Of a stretch of 64,000 nucleotides of DNA, positions 54,719 to 64,000 are shown one piece after another. The position numbers and the translations under genes are program-made. The notes below the pieces were generated by a model. It ran no database searches and was not told where the DNA came from. It saw nothing but the letters and a program-made list of their open reading frames with translations. Source of the DNA: Polydrusus tereticollis (lineage: Eukaryota > Arthropoda > Insecta > Coleoptera > Curculionidae); contig OY987326.1 of assembly GCA_963920685.1 (NCBI GenBank), positions 83,248,103 through 83,312,102 of the forward strand, written 5' to 3'. Numbering within the stretch: position 1 is the stretch's first letter; each line of letters opens with the position of its first letter.

Positions 54719-55504
54719 TTAATTGAATAAATTGAACAAAGGGGAATTGTTAAGATCTATCTGGTCATTAAGTAATAGGTTGGAATTTTTAATCTTGTTT
54801 ATTTCCAAATATTCTAAGAAGTTGAGTTTTGCGCCTTCATTTTCTATATGTAAAATTTTAAAATTTTTATCGAAATTGTGCTGGTTTTCTAGTAAATGAT
54901 TGGCGTAATTAGAGTCTTTTTTGTTTTTGGCATAGCTATTATAGTGTTCTTTTAATCTTGTGTTGAAATTTCTACCGGTTTGACCTATGTACGTTTTAGG
55001 ACAATCGTAACAAGTTAATTTATAGATACCTGAATTTTTATTCTTGTCAGTTTTGCTTTTGTTATTTTAATGAACTTGCTTAAAGAATTGTTAGTTTTAT
55101 ATGCAATGTTGATGTTAAGACTATTTAAGAATTTGCCAACGGTTAAACTAGGTTGGCCGATGAAGGTAAGCAGTTTGTATTGGTTAGGGGTGTTTTTTAT
55201 ATTAGGAAAAACTAGATCAATAGCCTTTTTATGTGATTTTTTCTTTAGAATTTTTGTTATTAACTTAGTTGAGTAACCATTATTGATAGCAATTTGTTTA
55301 ATTAGGTTTAGTTCTTTGTGAAAATCGAATTTATTTAAAGGAAGGGACACTAGTCTGTGGATCATACTATGGAAAGCAGCTAATTTATGTTGTACTGGGT
55401 GGCACGAAGAATTATGAATGGTAGTGTCTGTATGAGATGGTTTGTGAAAGACTGAGAAAACCTGTTTATTATTTTCCCTCTTAATGGTAAGATCCAAAAT
55501 ATCC
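54719..55504 (-). pseudogene. PLE protein 3' part with GIY-YIG, one frameshift
   Basis: It begins at LDLTIKRENN and YHKPSHTD-like FHKPSHTD, then FHSMIHRLVSLPL and NNGYSTKLITKIL (55497-55015). A frameshift near 55070 moves to the frame encoding SGIYKLTCYDCPKTYIGQTG and NFNTRLKEHYNSY, a GIY-YIG nuclease with the conserved Arg, and then LEYLEINK and LLLNDQIDLNNSPLFNL. It is about 50-60% alike by eye to the protein at 15241-16146. The RT core upstream of LDLT is missing. Confidence 0.8.
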
Positions 55505-55767
55505 TAACACTAATTTTACAATAGAACAAGAAAACAATTCTTCCATTAATTTGTTGGATCTTACAAAAATACTCTAATTACGCCAATCATTTACTAGAAA
55601 ACCAGCACAATTTCCATAAAAATTTTAAAATTTTACATATAGAAAATAAAGGCGCAAAACTCAACTTCTTAGAATCTTTGGAAATAAACAAGCTTAAAAA
55701 TTCCAACCTATTACTTAATGACCAGATGGATCTTAACAATTCTCCTTTGTTAAATTTATTCAATTAA
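55503..55767 (+). pseudogene. PLE protein fragment, internal deletion
   Basis: The + strand has YPNTNFTIEQENNSSINLLD, then jumps to NYANHLLENQHNF, FLESLEINK and LNNSPLLNLFN. About 170 codons, including the GIY-YIG catalytic motifs, are deleted between them. Confidence 0.75.
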
Positions 55768-55952
55768 CCAACTGTATACCCCTTTTTATAACCATTTCTG
55801 TATTAAATCTCTAGTATCTTTGTATTCAATAATGTTATTTAGATTAGTAATAATTATTTACCGTAAAAACCCATATTTATTACTACTCTACCAATTTACC
55901 TGCCTTTAATTACCTTTTACTTTAAACCTCAATTTTGTATCATTCACACACT

Positions 55953-55995
55953 TTATTCTGAAGAAGCTACTGTGTAGCGAAACATGTCAATTTAT
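55953..55995 (+). ncRNA. Hammerhead motif, right arm
   Basis: CTGAAGA at 55958-55964, stem II GCTAC/GTAGC, GAAA at 55979-55982, palindromic stem III CATG, and cleavage triplet GTC. The core is intact, but stem I is only about 3 bp (ATT/AAT), so activity is doubtful. Confidence 0.6.
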
Positions 55996-56057
55996 TTGAT
56001 GTAATACAGTGGAAATTTACCAGTAAAACTCCTGTTTTTCTGTTTACCCGTAATTAG

Positions 56058-56067
56058 TTAGTAAAAT
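56058..56067. repeat. 10-bp target duplication, right copy
   Basis: TTAGTAAAAT, identical to 54379-54388. Confidence 0.75.
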
Positions 56068-58499
56068 AAATAAGTTCAACCTGGTATACTCAGCGCAGTG
56101 ATGTCGACATTGCCTTACAAAATGCTGATACCTTACAGCATTATAAAAGCATGATAATTAAGTAAAATAGTAAATAGATAAAAGTAAAGGTAACAATTTA
56201 GAGATTCATATAATAAGTTAAGGAGGTTTCAGCAGTCTAGGTTAAGCTTGTCTCCAGCCACAAGAAAGCATACAAGGTATCTCCACCAAGAGATGTAAAA
56301 ATTAATAAACTAAAAGGCCTTGGCAGACGCTTAGACTAGTCTGTCTGAGACTGTAAAAGTGATATTATTGGTAATATTTTAAAAACTTATCTGTCGATGA
56401 AATCGAAAGGTCCATGTACTCAATCAACTGCTACCAGGCCAAGGCAACTGCAGGTTGGATCTGCTAGCAAAGCATGATAATGGCTTACATGCTGGTAAAC
56501 CAAACTACATATTACGGGTCCAAAAGCCCATAGTTAGGTGACTTCAAGGCAAACGTCCAAAATGTCCCGAAATACCTTGGATTGGCGTTTAAGCCAGAAA
56601 AAGTACCAAAACTAAAAACTCTAAGGAAAACATTGTTTAGTTAATAATCTAAACCAGAAAACTCAGAAGGCAAAGTTTACCCATTAAAAAAGCCGATGTT
56701 CAGTAGGCTCTAACGTGAGTAAAATCCGAGGAACTCGCTAATTAACCCATACAAACAAAACCTACATAAAGGCCAAATAGGATAAATTAAAATTGTGGTC
56801 CAGCCAACATATCCGCTACACAGCGTGAATTTTCCGAAGAAATTCGTCGGTTGGTCTGGCTAGTCTCACGTCTGGACAAAAAGTAAAATGGAGACCCTAA
56901 AAATGCTAAGGAAAACGAAGGAGTGCCAAAAGTTGATTGACAAGGAATTCGCCACAGAATAAAGCCTTAGACGTTCACTAGGTTAGAGTGCAATTCCACT
57001 CTAGGTCAGTAGGCTACTTTGAAGAGATCACGAATGAAAACAGACCTATGCCCACTTAAAGAACCGTATCGACGCATAAAATAAGTCGATGCAAATGGCC
57101 AAGCGAATAAACGGTCCGAGCAACGTACCAATAAAAACGACCAAACAGCTGACTGGCAAATTCCGCATGTAAACAAATTCAAATCTGGTTTTACAAATGT
57201 ATTACGATGGACTCAAAAGAAATACGAAGCAAGAGAAATCACGATGGATATCAGAAATAATTAGCCAAATTTGAGTACCTAAAAATTTAGTAAGGAATTG
57301 CCGAAATAAAAGGTATGCTTGCCCAATAATACATAGTTAACAAATCCAGACCATTACAGGCGGCTAGTGTCATCGCTGTTACTGTTAATTGCAGACATTA
57401 ACGCACCCTTACAATGTACCGTAATACTACAGGGCAACCTTACGTATCATGGTGCGAACGGCAGCTCTTGTGTCGGAGGCTCGGAGTCCTTGCATTTAGC
57501 AGTTGTACACTTTTTTGATTTCTTGGACGCCACCTATTTTAAATGGTTAAAAAACTAAATACTGACAAATCGTTTTAAAATAGGAAAACCGCTTGCTTCT
57601 AAAGATGATAATAGTTCGTCTTGCAGTACAGTGAATAACAATAAAACATAGATATATAAAACAACAACGGGAATTATTTTAGTAAGATTACCAAACTGGA
57701 TTCCACCAAATCAATTAAACATTAAAATCAAGAAGTAAATTAAAAAATCACACACTTATGAAGGGGTTTTACTCGCCTGGTAACTGGTTATAACATACGT
57801 ATAGTTTATTAAAAGGGGAAAAAGGAATGTTCTAGAACCTTCATACTTGTATGGCCATATTACCTAGACATTCTTTATAAATGTTACCAAGGCGGTATTA
57901 CAAATTAAATGTTAATTTAAAAGTAAATTGGATTGAAATTTATGGTTTTAAAAAAATTAAAAGTATTACAATACAGTGTCCTTATTTCATAGATGTTCCA
58001 AATCCCATGTGGTTTTGTTTCAAATTAATAGGCACCCTGTCTCCAGTCTGGTGGACCCGAACAGTAGAAGACAGCACATATATCTACAGGTTACAGGCCC
58101 ATGTGGTCTTCCAACGAAGATCCACCTCCAACCACAACACGTGGCCAAAAGAATATGTAAGATTTATTACATATTCAAAAATAATAGTCTCGATAAAAGT
58201 CCAAAGAGAATTTCAACTAAAAAAAAACCCTAAAATCGAAACAGCGAATTAGATGCCTAGTTTAATTAATTCGAAAATATACCCTATCTCACTGGTTGTT
58301 CGATGCTACCATCTCTAAACTAACCTAATCGAAAAGAAAAATTGAGGTCTCATGTGCAAATCGGAAAATTAAATTGCACATGTTAAAGAAAAAATTGGAG
58401 GTTATCAGAAAACAACTTAAGAAGACAAAAAAAAAGGAATTTAAGAAATCTTGCCATCAAAGAGATGAGTACGCTCTACCCATGATGTGCCAAGTAAAG
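56068..58499. other. Unassigned; possible decayed retroelement
   Basis: 56390-57250 is more GC-rich than its flanks and reads like old coding sequence; a conceptual frame near 56560 gives PKYLGLAFKPEKVPKLKTL, reminiscent of the KYLG block after LINE RT domains. Overlapping open frames at 57881-58252 show no known motif. 57367-57558 is a GC-rich patch with an unmatched short frame. Confidence 0.3.
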
Positions 58500-58600
58500 T
58501 TTGCGTAAAGTGAACCTTTTCAAATCACACGCCCTACTTCGGCCTAATTTGTTTCATAATGTTTAAACTGTATATTTGTATTTAATTGAATAAAGACATC

Positions 58601-58637
<37 letters not shown>

Positions 58638-58640
58638 AAA
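58500..58640 (+). repeat. LINE 3' end with (ATT)n tail
   Basis: GAATAAAGACATCTATTATT leads into a 34-bp ATT microsatellite (58602-58636). The CR1-type LINE at 42570 has the same tail signature on the minus strand, so this is probably a 5'-truncated member of that family. Confidence 0.6.
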
Positions 58641-59040
58641 GAAGGCCCTTTTAAAATCGCCGACTTCACATTCATGGGTGATCTTAATAAGTGAAGTCAC
58701 CTAAAGCCAAATCTCCTTCGAAAAAGGTAAATACCAAATGACAGCTGTCCCTTAACTGTCATGTCAAAAAAAAATAGGTACGTTCAGACATATGATGAAA
58801 GTGATCTCAGTTCGATAAAATGACAACTCCAAACCAACTTGACATATGGAAAACTACTAGTAGTTTCCCCTGCATAATATGCAGTTTAAAAATAAATAAT
58901 GGCATGGCAATTTTTCGAATGGTGAAAAGTGCAATATCATCAAGGTTCTAGAGTGAACTAGCCAAGGTTTAATGGAACAACTCAACGAACATACTATGAG
59001 ATAAATGAACTGCTGACCGGTTATCATAAAGGCTAACATA
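58641..59040. other. No gene recognised
   Basis: Nothing assignable apart from short frames without motifs. Confidence 0.35.
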
Positions 59041-59044
59041 ACAA

Positions 59045-59640
59045 GTGGAAGACTTGGAACACATTTTTCTAGAATGCCCCATAAATATAATCCCGGGTCA
59101 TGATATTTATGAAGAATTCAGAAAAACCGGAATATCTCCCCCCCTAAATATTAAAACAATTCTATCTAATTTAAACAATCAAAACATTAAAATTATTATT
59201 CAGTTTTTAAATGTAAATAAAATTAATTTATATATTTCCTTATTTCAGGAAGCAAATCCATCTTCCTAGTACTATATTCTGTTCCAGTTTCCTAAGTCAA
59301 ATCTCCCACCATTTGGGAGTATGACTTAATTTTTCCCATTGTTGTGCATGTAGGAACTATCCCCAATTTTATTTTTTACCCAAGCTTTTATCAAATTTTT
59401 GATATAATAGGTTCTCCACACTTCACAGCACTCCAAATTAGATCCACGATCAGCTGATCCATTCCCATAACCTGAAACCATCAGAAGTAAAAAAAAATAA
59501 GAAGAAGAAATCAGTGGTCGTGACGGGGTCTAGAGCCCGACAAGGTCACGGTCACTACTAATGTGCTGGCAGAATTGCCCCTCAGGGCAGAGCCAATAAC
59601 AAAAGAAAGAAAGAAAGAAAGGAAGAAAGAAGGAACATAA
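59045..59640 (+). pseudogene. LINE C-terminal fragment and 3' UTR
   Basis: The + strand frame 59045-59269 begins MEDLEHIFLECPIN, the Cys-containing motif that ends the RT/RNase H protein of several LINE clades, and continues PPLNIKTILSNL and IQFLNVNKINLYI to a stop. A GC-rich segment (59517-59596, CCCCTCAGGGCAGAGCC) and a (GAAA)n tract at 59596-59630 follow, probably the 3' UTR and tail. 5'-truncated. Confidence 0.6.
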
Positions 59641-60345
59641 CCCCAAATTTTGACAACAAAAACATTTAAATATTCAGATATCTACTTCGTTCGAGTTATT
59701 TAAGACGAAAGAAAATTTGACTGACGAATGTACTATAAATAACATTCATGATAGAATAATAGTGGCCTGTAAAATATGAACAATTGCAAAAAAGCACTAA
59801 ACTTAAAATCCACAGGAAACATTGAAAGATAATGTAAATGAATATCTTACATAAAACCATGTAGCATCCTATAAATATACATTTGCAAAAATGAATGCTA
59901 AAAGAAGCTAAGAAATACGATTAATTTTTGATAAAAAGTATATTTCAATTCAAAAGCTACATAATGTAGCCAAGATATTCCAAAAATATATTTTTTATTA
60001 ATATTTTGAGCATTAACGATTAAATTTAAATTCTAAAAAAAATAACAACAGTTTTTGGGCAACACAACAACTTCATGAAACTACTAAACATACCAATAAC
60101 TATTTGTAATAACGAGTATGTATTTATTATTATCTTATTAAAGATCTGAGATCTTTAAATTAATAAATATCCCTAGTAGAACCCAATATTGACCAAATAT
60201 TAGTTATTGAGGCAATATTGTCAACATACTCACCATATTTATAAAATATTGTGGTTTTGTAAAATTGCATAAATACATATTTTAAAAACATTTATTTAAT
60301 ATTTTAGTATATTCTGTTATATTTAATAGTATATTATTAACCAAG
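59641..60345. other. No gene recognised
   Basis: Very AT-rich, without recognisable features. Confidence 0.4.
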
Positions 60346-61030
60346 GTTTAGACAGCCATCATTATTGCCCGAGCGGTAAGTTTAAATCACGAGGAGCGAA
60401 GCGACGAGGGATTTAAGACGCGAGGGCTATAAGCTGTCTAAACCGTGGTTAATATAATATTTTTTCCACTACTACAAACTTTTATAAGACATTTATCTTT
60501 ATAGTATTAATAATAATTATAAAAAATTATAGGTAGGTATAAGTATATTTTTTAATCAAGTTACCTGCGCTTTGGAATTGGCAAAATATTTTGTTGTTTT
60601 GTCAGGTGGCTTTGTCAATGTCAATTTTTGTTCATTTGTGTCATCAGATTTCACGAGTTTCCCGTTTTTTTAAACGAGCGAAGAAAATGTTAGTGATATT
60701 ATTATGTGTACACCTCCAGAATTAAGGATGGAAGCAGAAGAAATGTTGATTGTACCTACCTTTTACAATATCAGGCGTCTCTAATAATCTAATATGTATT
60801 GATAATTATCTGGTTGCCTAACCACAAGAAATGATGTTTATGAATTCATGTTGTAGAATCAAAAAATCAAGTTACCTGCGTTTAAATAGATTCTTGAAGA
60901 TCGGTCAATAATGGATTTCAATGCATTATTATTGACCATGGTCAATAATAACTTAGAGAAAACGATTTCTAACGTTAATAATCGGTCAATAATGGCGATG
61001 TTATAGGTTAGTAGTGGAAAAAATTATTTG
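60346..61030. repeat. Palindrome-rich non-coding repeat
   Basis: 60346-60455 is a hairpin-like unit: AACCAAGGTTTAGACAGC faces GCTGTCTAAACCGTGGTTAA. Between them is GAGGAGCGAAGCGACGAGGG. TTTTTTCCACTACTA (about 60460) has its complement near 61005, suggesting a ~550-bp inverted pair. CGGTCAATAATGG occurs three times at 60901-60998. No coding sequence. Confidence 0.5.
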
Positions 61031-61129
61031 TAGTATTGCAGATATACCTATATTTTTAATATATTCGCAATATTTAATAAATATTCTGCTTTATTGAAAC
61101 ACAATGTTCATATATATATTCAAACAATA

Positions 61130-61485
61130 TTTATTATAACGATACACATGCGAGATGTTACGCGTGGCAACATCTCGTGGCAATCGGGTTATCCACCCAA
61201 CCAGACCAGCGAGGACTTAGAGAATACCAAACGCTGGAATGGAACCCGCATAAGCAGGAATTTATATAGGTATCTATACATCCAAGGATTGGGTATGACT
61301 AAAAGAAAAGGAAGAAGCTTCTTTCTCTTACATCGCGTTTTCGGTTCGCAGAAACAATTATTAGTTACCTGCTTATGCGGGTTCAATTCCAGCGTTTGGT
61401 CTTCTCTAGGTCCTCACTGGTCTGGTTGGGTGGATAGCTCGATTGTCACGTGCAACATCTCGCATGCGCATCACTATATTATCTG
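61130..61485. repeat. Inverted pair around a hammerhead half-motif
   Basis: 61165-61258 pairs with 61368-61460: GGATAACCCG-type, ACCAGACCAGTGAGG and ATGGAACCCGCATAAGCAGG blocks. ACATGCGAGATGTT at about 61146 pairs with CATCTCGCATGCG at about 61458. The ~110-bp centre includes ATCCAAGGATTGGGTATGAC (about 61287-61300), the 3' half of the hammerhead at 61519-61582, without its core. Confidence 0.55.
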
Positions 61486-61518
61486 TTGAAATGCAGTATA
61501 AGGTCCCTTTCCTTTTCA

Positions 61519-61582
61519 TCAGACCCGATAGCTTTGTCGATGGGCCGTAATACGGCGAAGCGCGTCCAAGGATTGGGTATGA
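61519..61582 (+). ncRNA. Hammerhead motif, degraded core
   Basis: CAGACCC, a loop, CTTTG, then TCGATGG where CTGANGA is expected, stem II CCGT...ACGG, GAAG for GAAA, stem III CGCG, TC, CAAGG, ATT, GGGTATG. Stems are preserved but both core boxes carry changes, so it should be inactive. It is homologous to 1319-1382. Confidence 0.6.
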
Positions 61583-61619
61583 CGAAAGGAAAAGGGACAA
61601 ACTTCTTTCTTTTAATACT

Positions 61620-61630
61620 TATTACAATAT
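61620..61630. repeat. 11-bp target duplication of SINE, left
   Basis: TATTACAATAT, repeated at 62275-62285. Confidence 0.75.
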
Positions 61631-62274
61631 ATAGGTGACGGCCTGGCCACGTGGTAGCATTCTCGCTTCCCATGCTACAGGTACCTGGTTCAAGCCCGGG
61701 CTGGCCCAGCAGACTTTTTTCAGTTTGCAGGGCCCAGGTCACCAGACTACATAGTGTTGCGCATGCAACACACACCGACAAATTCTCAACGGCACTTTAG
61801 TCTAGTAGGTACTCTAGAAACGGCATGTTGTCGAAGGGGGACCCTTGAGCCAAATGAAGGATGATCAGTGGTGCGGATGGTGTATCTCGGACACTGCTTG
61901 ATATTCGTATGGTTCAGGTAAGAACCTTGACCAGAGAATTGGCGGCGGAGTCTCGAGTGCACGGGTCTGATGCTGTCCCGGATGGTTAGAGGGTCCCCGC
62001 GATATACATAACTCTCTTAGCTGCACACAAGGACGTGTAAGGACCCCCTCGTCGAGGTTTGTGGTGCGCAAAGAGACGTTAATTACAACAAGAACGTAAA
62101 TTACTGTGCCGAGAATAACATCTGTCGGTTATATTGTGGTTCGGAACCCACGTTAAACTGTAGATCCCGTCTGGCTGACATTACCCAGACGTTAAAACGG
62201 GGTTGCCAAAAAGGGTCAAAACTGGCCTACTTGCTTGGCGTCAAAGCCTCCCCGTCCACTACTACTACTACTAC
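61631..62274 (+). mobile_element. tRNA-derived SINE, ~644 bp
   Basis: The 5' head has an RNA polymerase III A box (TGGCCACGTGGTAG, about 61643) and B box (GGTTCAAGCCC, about 61688) at tRNA-like spacing. A long, GC-rich unique body follows, ending in a (ACT)n tail at 62258-62274. An exact 11-bp target duplication flanks it. At 644 bp it is long for a SINE. The head cannot fold into a complete tRNA cloverleaf by eye, so it is not a tRNA gene. Confidence 0.75.
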
Positions 62275-62383
62275 TATTACAATATTTAACATGTCTCTGC
62301 TTTTGCGAATTAAGTAAAATGTAAATATGTTTAATATTATATTGTATACAAAGAATTTTATAATATACTGATTTGACATATTT

Positions 62384-63420
62384 ATTTTTTATTGCCACAA
62401 CACAATGATTTCTTGAAACTGATCAAAGATGGCGCTGCATCTATTGCACTGCCTACGTGGCCAAATGTCATCGGTATAAGGAGTTTATTTTATCCCAAAT
62501 CCCAACAATCCTACTTAAGCCGGCGCAAGATTCGCGCCCGCATAGGACACTCCCTCTCAACCCTCCAAACTCTAGAATCCGAGTCCCTCATGGCGCAGCC
62601 CTCTGACCACATCTCTTCAACATATTCGTCCATGCCATCCCCAAAGCCCCCGACAACACCCTAGTACTCTATGCTGATGATACCGCCTTCGTCGAAAGGT
62701 CACTGAGTCCACGCATAGTCACGCGAAAACTGCAAGGTGCAGCAAACGAATTTTCCAGTTACTGTGTAAACTGGAAACTTCGTCTAAACCCCGATAAAAC
62801 CCAAATCATCCAGTTTGCATGCAGAAAACAGCCACCTTTCGACGTTATCAACCTGGATGGACGCCACGTCCCCTAGCGTGACACAGTAAAATATCTCGGT
62901 ATCACCCTCGACAAAACCCTTCATTGGCACCCCCATATTTAGAACACCGCCAACAAAGTCAGGCTCTTCTACAGCCAATTGTACCCACTGCTCAATCGAC
63001 GCAGCGCCCTCAGTCACAAAAACAAAGTCCTCCTCATCAACTTAATCATCCGCCTCACCCTCACATACCGTTCAGCAGCTTGGGGGTACGCAGCCCCAAC
63101 CGACCCCAACCATCTAAAATCCCTTGAAAATCGTTACATTCGCACAGCCATAGACATCCCATGGTTGATCCGGAACGTAGATCTACACTGAGATATTAAA
63201 GATATCCCCCTCAGCCAATACCTCCTTGAAAGAGGAACTGAAATCCTCACCGCCACCCCCAATCAGCCCAACCCGCTTATTAGACAAGCCTCCGACTATG
63301 ACATGAGAGAGAGAGTGTCGGTGCGGGGCACCTAGCCCCGCACCGACACAAACGTCCCCGACAGCAACTCCTATAGGTTTAGCCACACGCACTATCCCTC
63401 CCCCAGTGCCGCCCCAGATA
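62384..63420 (+). pseudogene. Jockey-clade LINE RT, C-terminal half
   Basis: The + strand shows RKIRARIGHS, VPHGAAL then a stop, FNIFVHAIPKAPDN, LYADDTAFV (catalytic Asp pair, about 62670), WKLRLNPDKTQIIQF, VKYLGITLDKTLHWHPHI, LYPLLNRRSALSHKNKVLL, TYRSAAWGYAAPTD and LERGTEILTA. Stops and shifts lie near 62610, 62875, 62940 and 63190. It is GC-rich relative to the surroundings. It differs from the LINE at 1-1890 in sequence and state. Confidence 0.85.
63315..63349 (+). other. Perfect 15-bp hairpin
   Basis: GTGTCGGTGCGGGGC, a 5-nt loop, then the exact complement. It lies at the 3' end of the Jockey RT coding region, after a GA repeat. It could be a structural element of the LINE 3' end or a chance palindrome formed by local inversion. 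Confidence 0.6.
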
Positions 63421-63622
63421 TTTTCCCCAAAACCTTCTAAAAACCCACATATCCGACTTCACGCGAACAGCGGAGGGGACTGCAGGGGGGCAAGGCAGGC
63501 AAGCCTAGGGGGAGTAAGTGGAAATCAGAGCTCGTGATAGCTCTGGCCCCCGATAACTCATTCAAGGTGGGCTCACCTTACGTCTGAAAAATCTGAGCAT
63601 AGGCGTGTATACTTACCCTCTA

Positions 63623-63655
63623 TTGACGAGAACTATAGAGTTCGAAACTACAGGT
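63623..63655 (+). ncRNA. Hammerhead-like motif, degraded
   Basis: TTGACGA (first core base changed), stem II GAAC...GTTC, GAAA, CTACAG. It resembles 22204-22246 in box 1, stem II and box 2, but no stem I or palindromic stem III can be drawn. Confidence 0.4.
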
Positions 63656-63659
63656 CAGT

Positions 63660-64000
63660 GTTAACATTAGTAGCGATAAATCGCAAAAATAGGGACTATT
63701 TGACTCAACAAAAACGTAGCGGCGCTTCGGAAGAAATATTCTTCATTTTAGGGAATGACACGGAAATTTAAATAAATATTTAAATATAAACCAAAACCAT
63801 AAAAACGAGCCTGAAAATGTTGTTCCATTTTCCGATGTTCTGGCAATAATTTTGCAAGTCTCTTATTTCCCCAGCTAGCCCCCTGAAACCCAACTGTTTA
63901 CTTACTGTAACACCTTGGCAAATATATTGATGAACAAATACTGTCATATTTGATCGAATCGCTTTACAAACTATTGCTTCATGAAATCTTACTTCACGGG
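63660..64000. other. No gene recognised
   Basis: No feature is identified to the window end. Confidence 0.4.

Larger units (their letters stand above)
54389..56057. mobile_element. Second Penelope-like element, asymmetric palindrome
   Basis: A ~40-nt left tail (54389-54428, with AGCCGATACTTGGTGGAGAT) precedes a left arm on the minus strand (about 54430-55500) and a shorter right arm on the + strand (about 55503-56057). The right arm has lost the RT-endonuclease middle. The arms meet near 55500. A 10-bp target duplication flanks the whole. The layout is the same as at 14000-16443 but the sequence is clearly diverged, so it is a different PLE subfamily. Confidence 0.8.

Noticed and set aside
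57881..58252. Retroelement nucleic-acid-binding protein
   Set aside because: Overlapping frames lack the CCHC spacing of such proteins; no assignment is supportable.
61631..61705. Functional tRNA gene
   Set aside because: A and B boxes are present but no cloverleaf or 3' acceptor stem closes; the unit continues as a SINE with target duplications.
63183..63392. Minus-strand Gly/Val-rich frame
   Set aside because: Antisense shadow of the Jockey LINE; the hairpin also inflates it.
1..64000. Prokaryotic operons, phage or plasmid features
   Set aside because: Spliced exons, LINEs, SINEs, PLEs and eukaryotic DNA transposons throughout show this is animal nuclear DNA.

Overview
This 64 kb window is AT-rich nuclear DNA from an animal, most likely an insect. 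The repertoire supports this: mariner, Tc1-like, Tigger, hAT, MULE and Crypton DNA transposons, Jockey and CR1-type LINEs, Penelope-like elements (PLEs), a 5S-derived SINE and a tRNA-derived SINE. The species cannot be named from the sequence; beetle-like repeat content is only an impression. There is no operon structure, no phage and no CRISPR array.

The only host gene I can support is on the + strand. Two phase-compatible exons, at 27055-27315 and 41038-41228, encode the transmembrane segment and the start of the cytoplasmic tail of a type I membrane protein, probably an immunoglobulin-superfamily adhesion protein of the Sidestep/nephrin kind. The 13.7 kb intron between them, and essentially all flanking DNA, is filled with transposable elements.

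Layout. 0-6 kb: decayed Jockey LINE, mariner remnant, two long foldback elements. 5.8-9.3 kb: a MULE with 9-bp target duplications, split by a PLE-derived insertion. 9.6-11.2 kb: repeat plus a Crypton tyrosine recombinase. 11.8-13 kb: mariner remnant split by an RNase H-bearing LINE. 13.9-17.5 kb: a perfect 2.4 kb PLE palindrome inside an older inverted pair. 18 kb: hammerhead-bearing fragment and a hAT-type element. 20.2-24.6 kb: two fragments of an unclassified transposon-like protein family. 22.2 kb: small foldback with a hammerhead. 25.2-26.7 kb: foldback. 28-32.6 kb: Tc1-like remnants and a PLE foldback. 32.7-37.3 kb: three nested mariner-type elements, the inner one with an open 354-residue transposase. 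37.4-45.6 kb: 5S SINE, two CR1-type LINEs, a Tc1-like remnant and the second host exon. 46.4-51.3 kb: large non-coding DNA element and Tigger. 54.4-56.1 kb: second PLE palindrome. 58.5-64 kb: LINE tails, tRNA-SINE and a Jockey LINE.

The most interesting signal is a recurring RNA motif. At least six repeat units carry a type I hammerhead ribozyme core (CUGANGA, stem II, GAAA, a short self-complementary stem III, an NUH cleavage site and a matching stem I). They usually lie near the ends of insertions sharing one layout: a 10-12 bp target duplication, a ~40-nt asymmetric tail, then two inverted arms. PLE-associated hammerheads are established knowledge. The number of distinct versions here, their uniformly palindromic stem III and the repeated inverted layout are direct observations.
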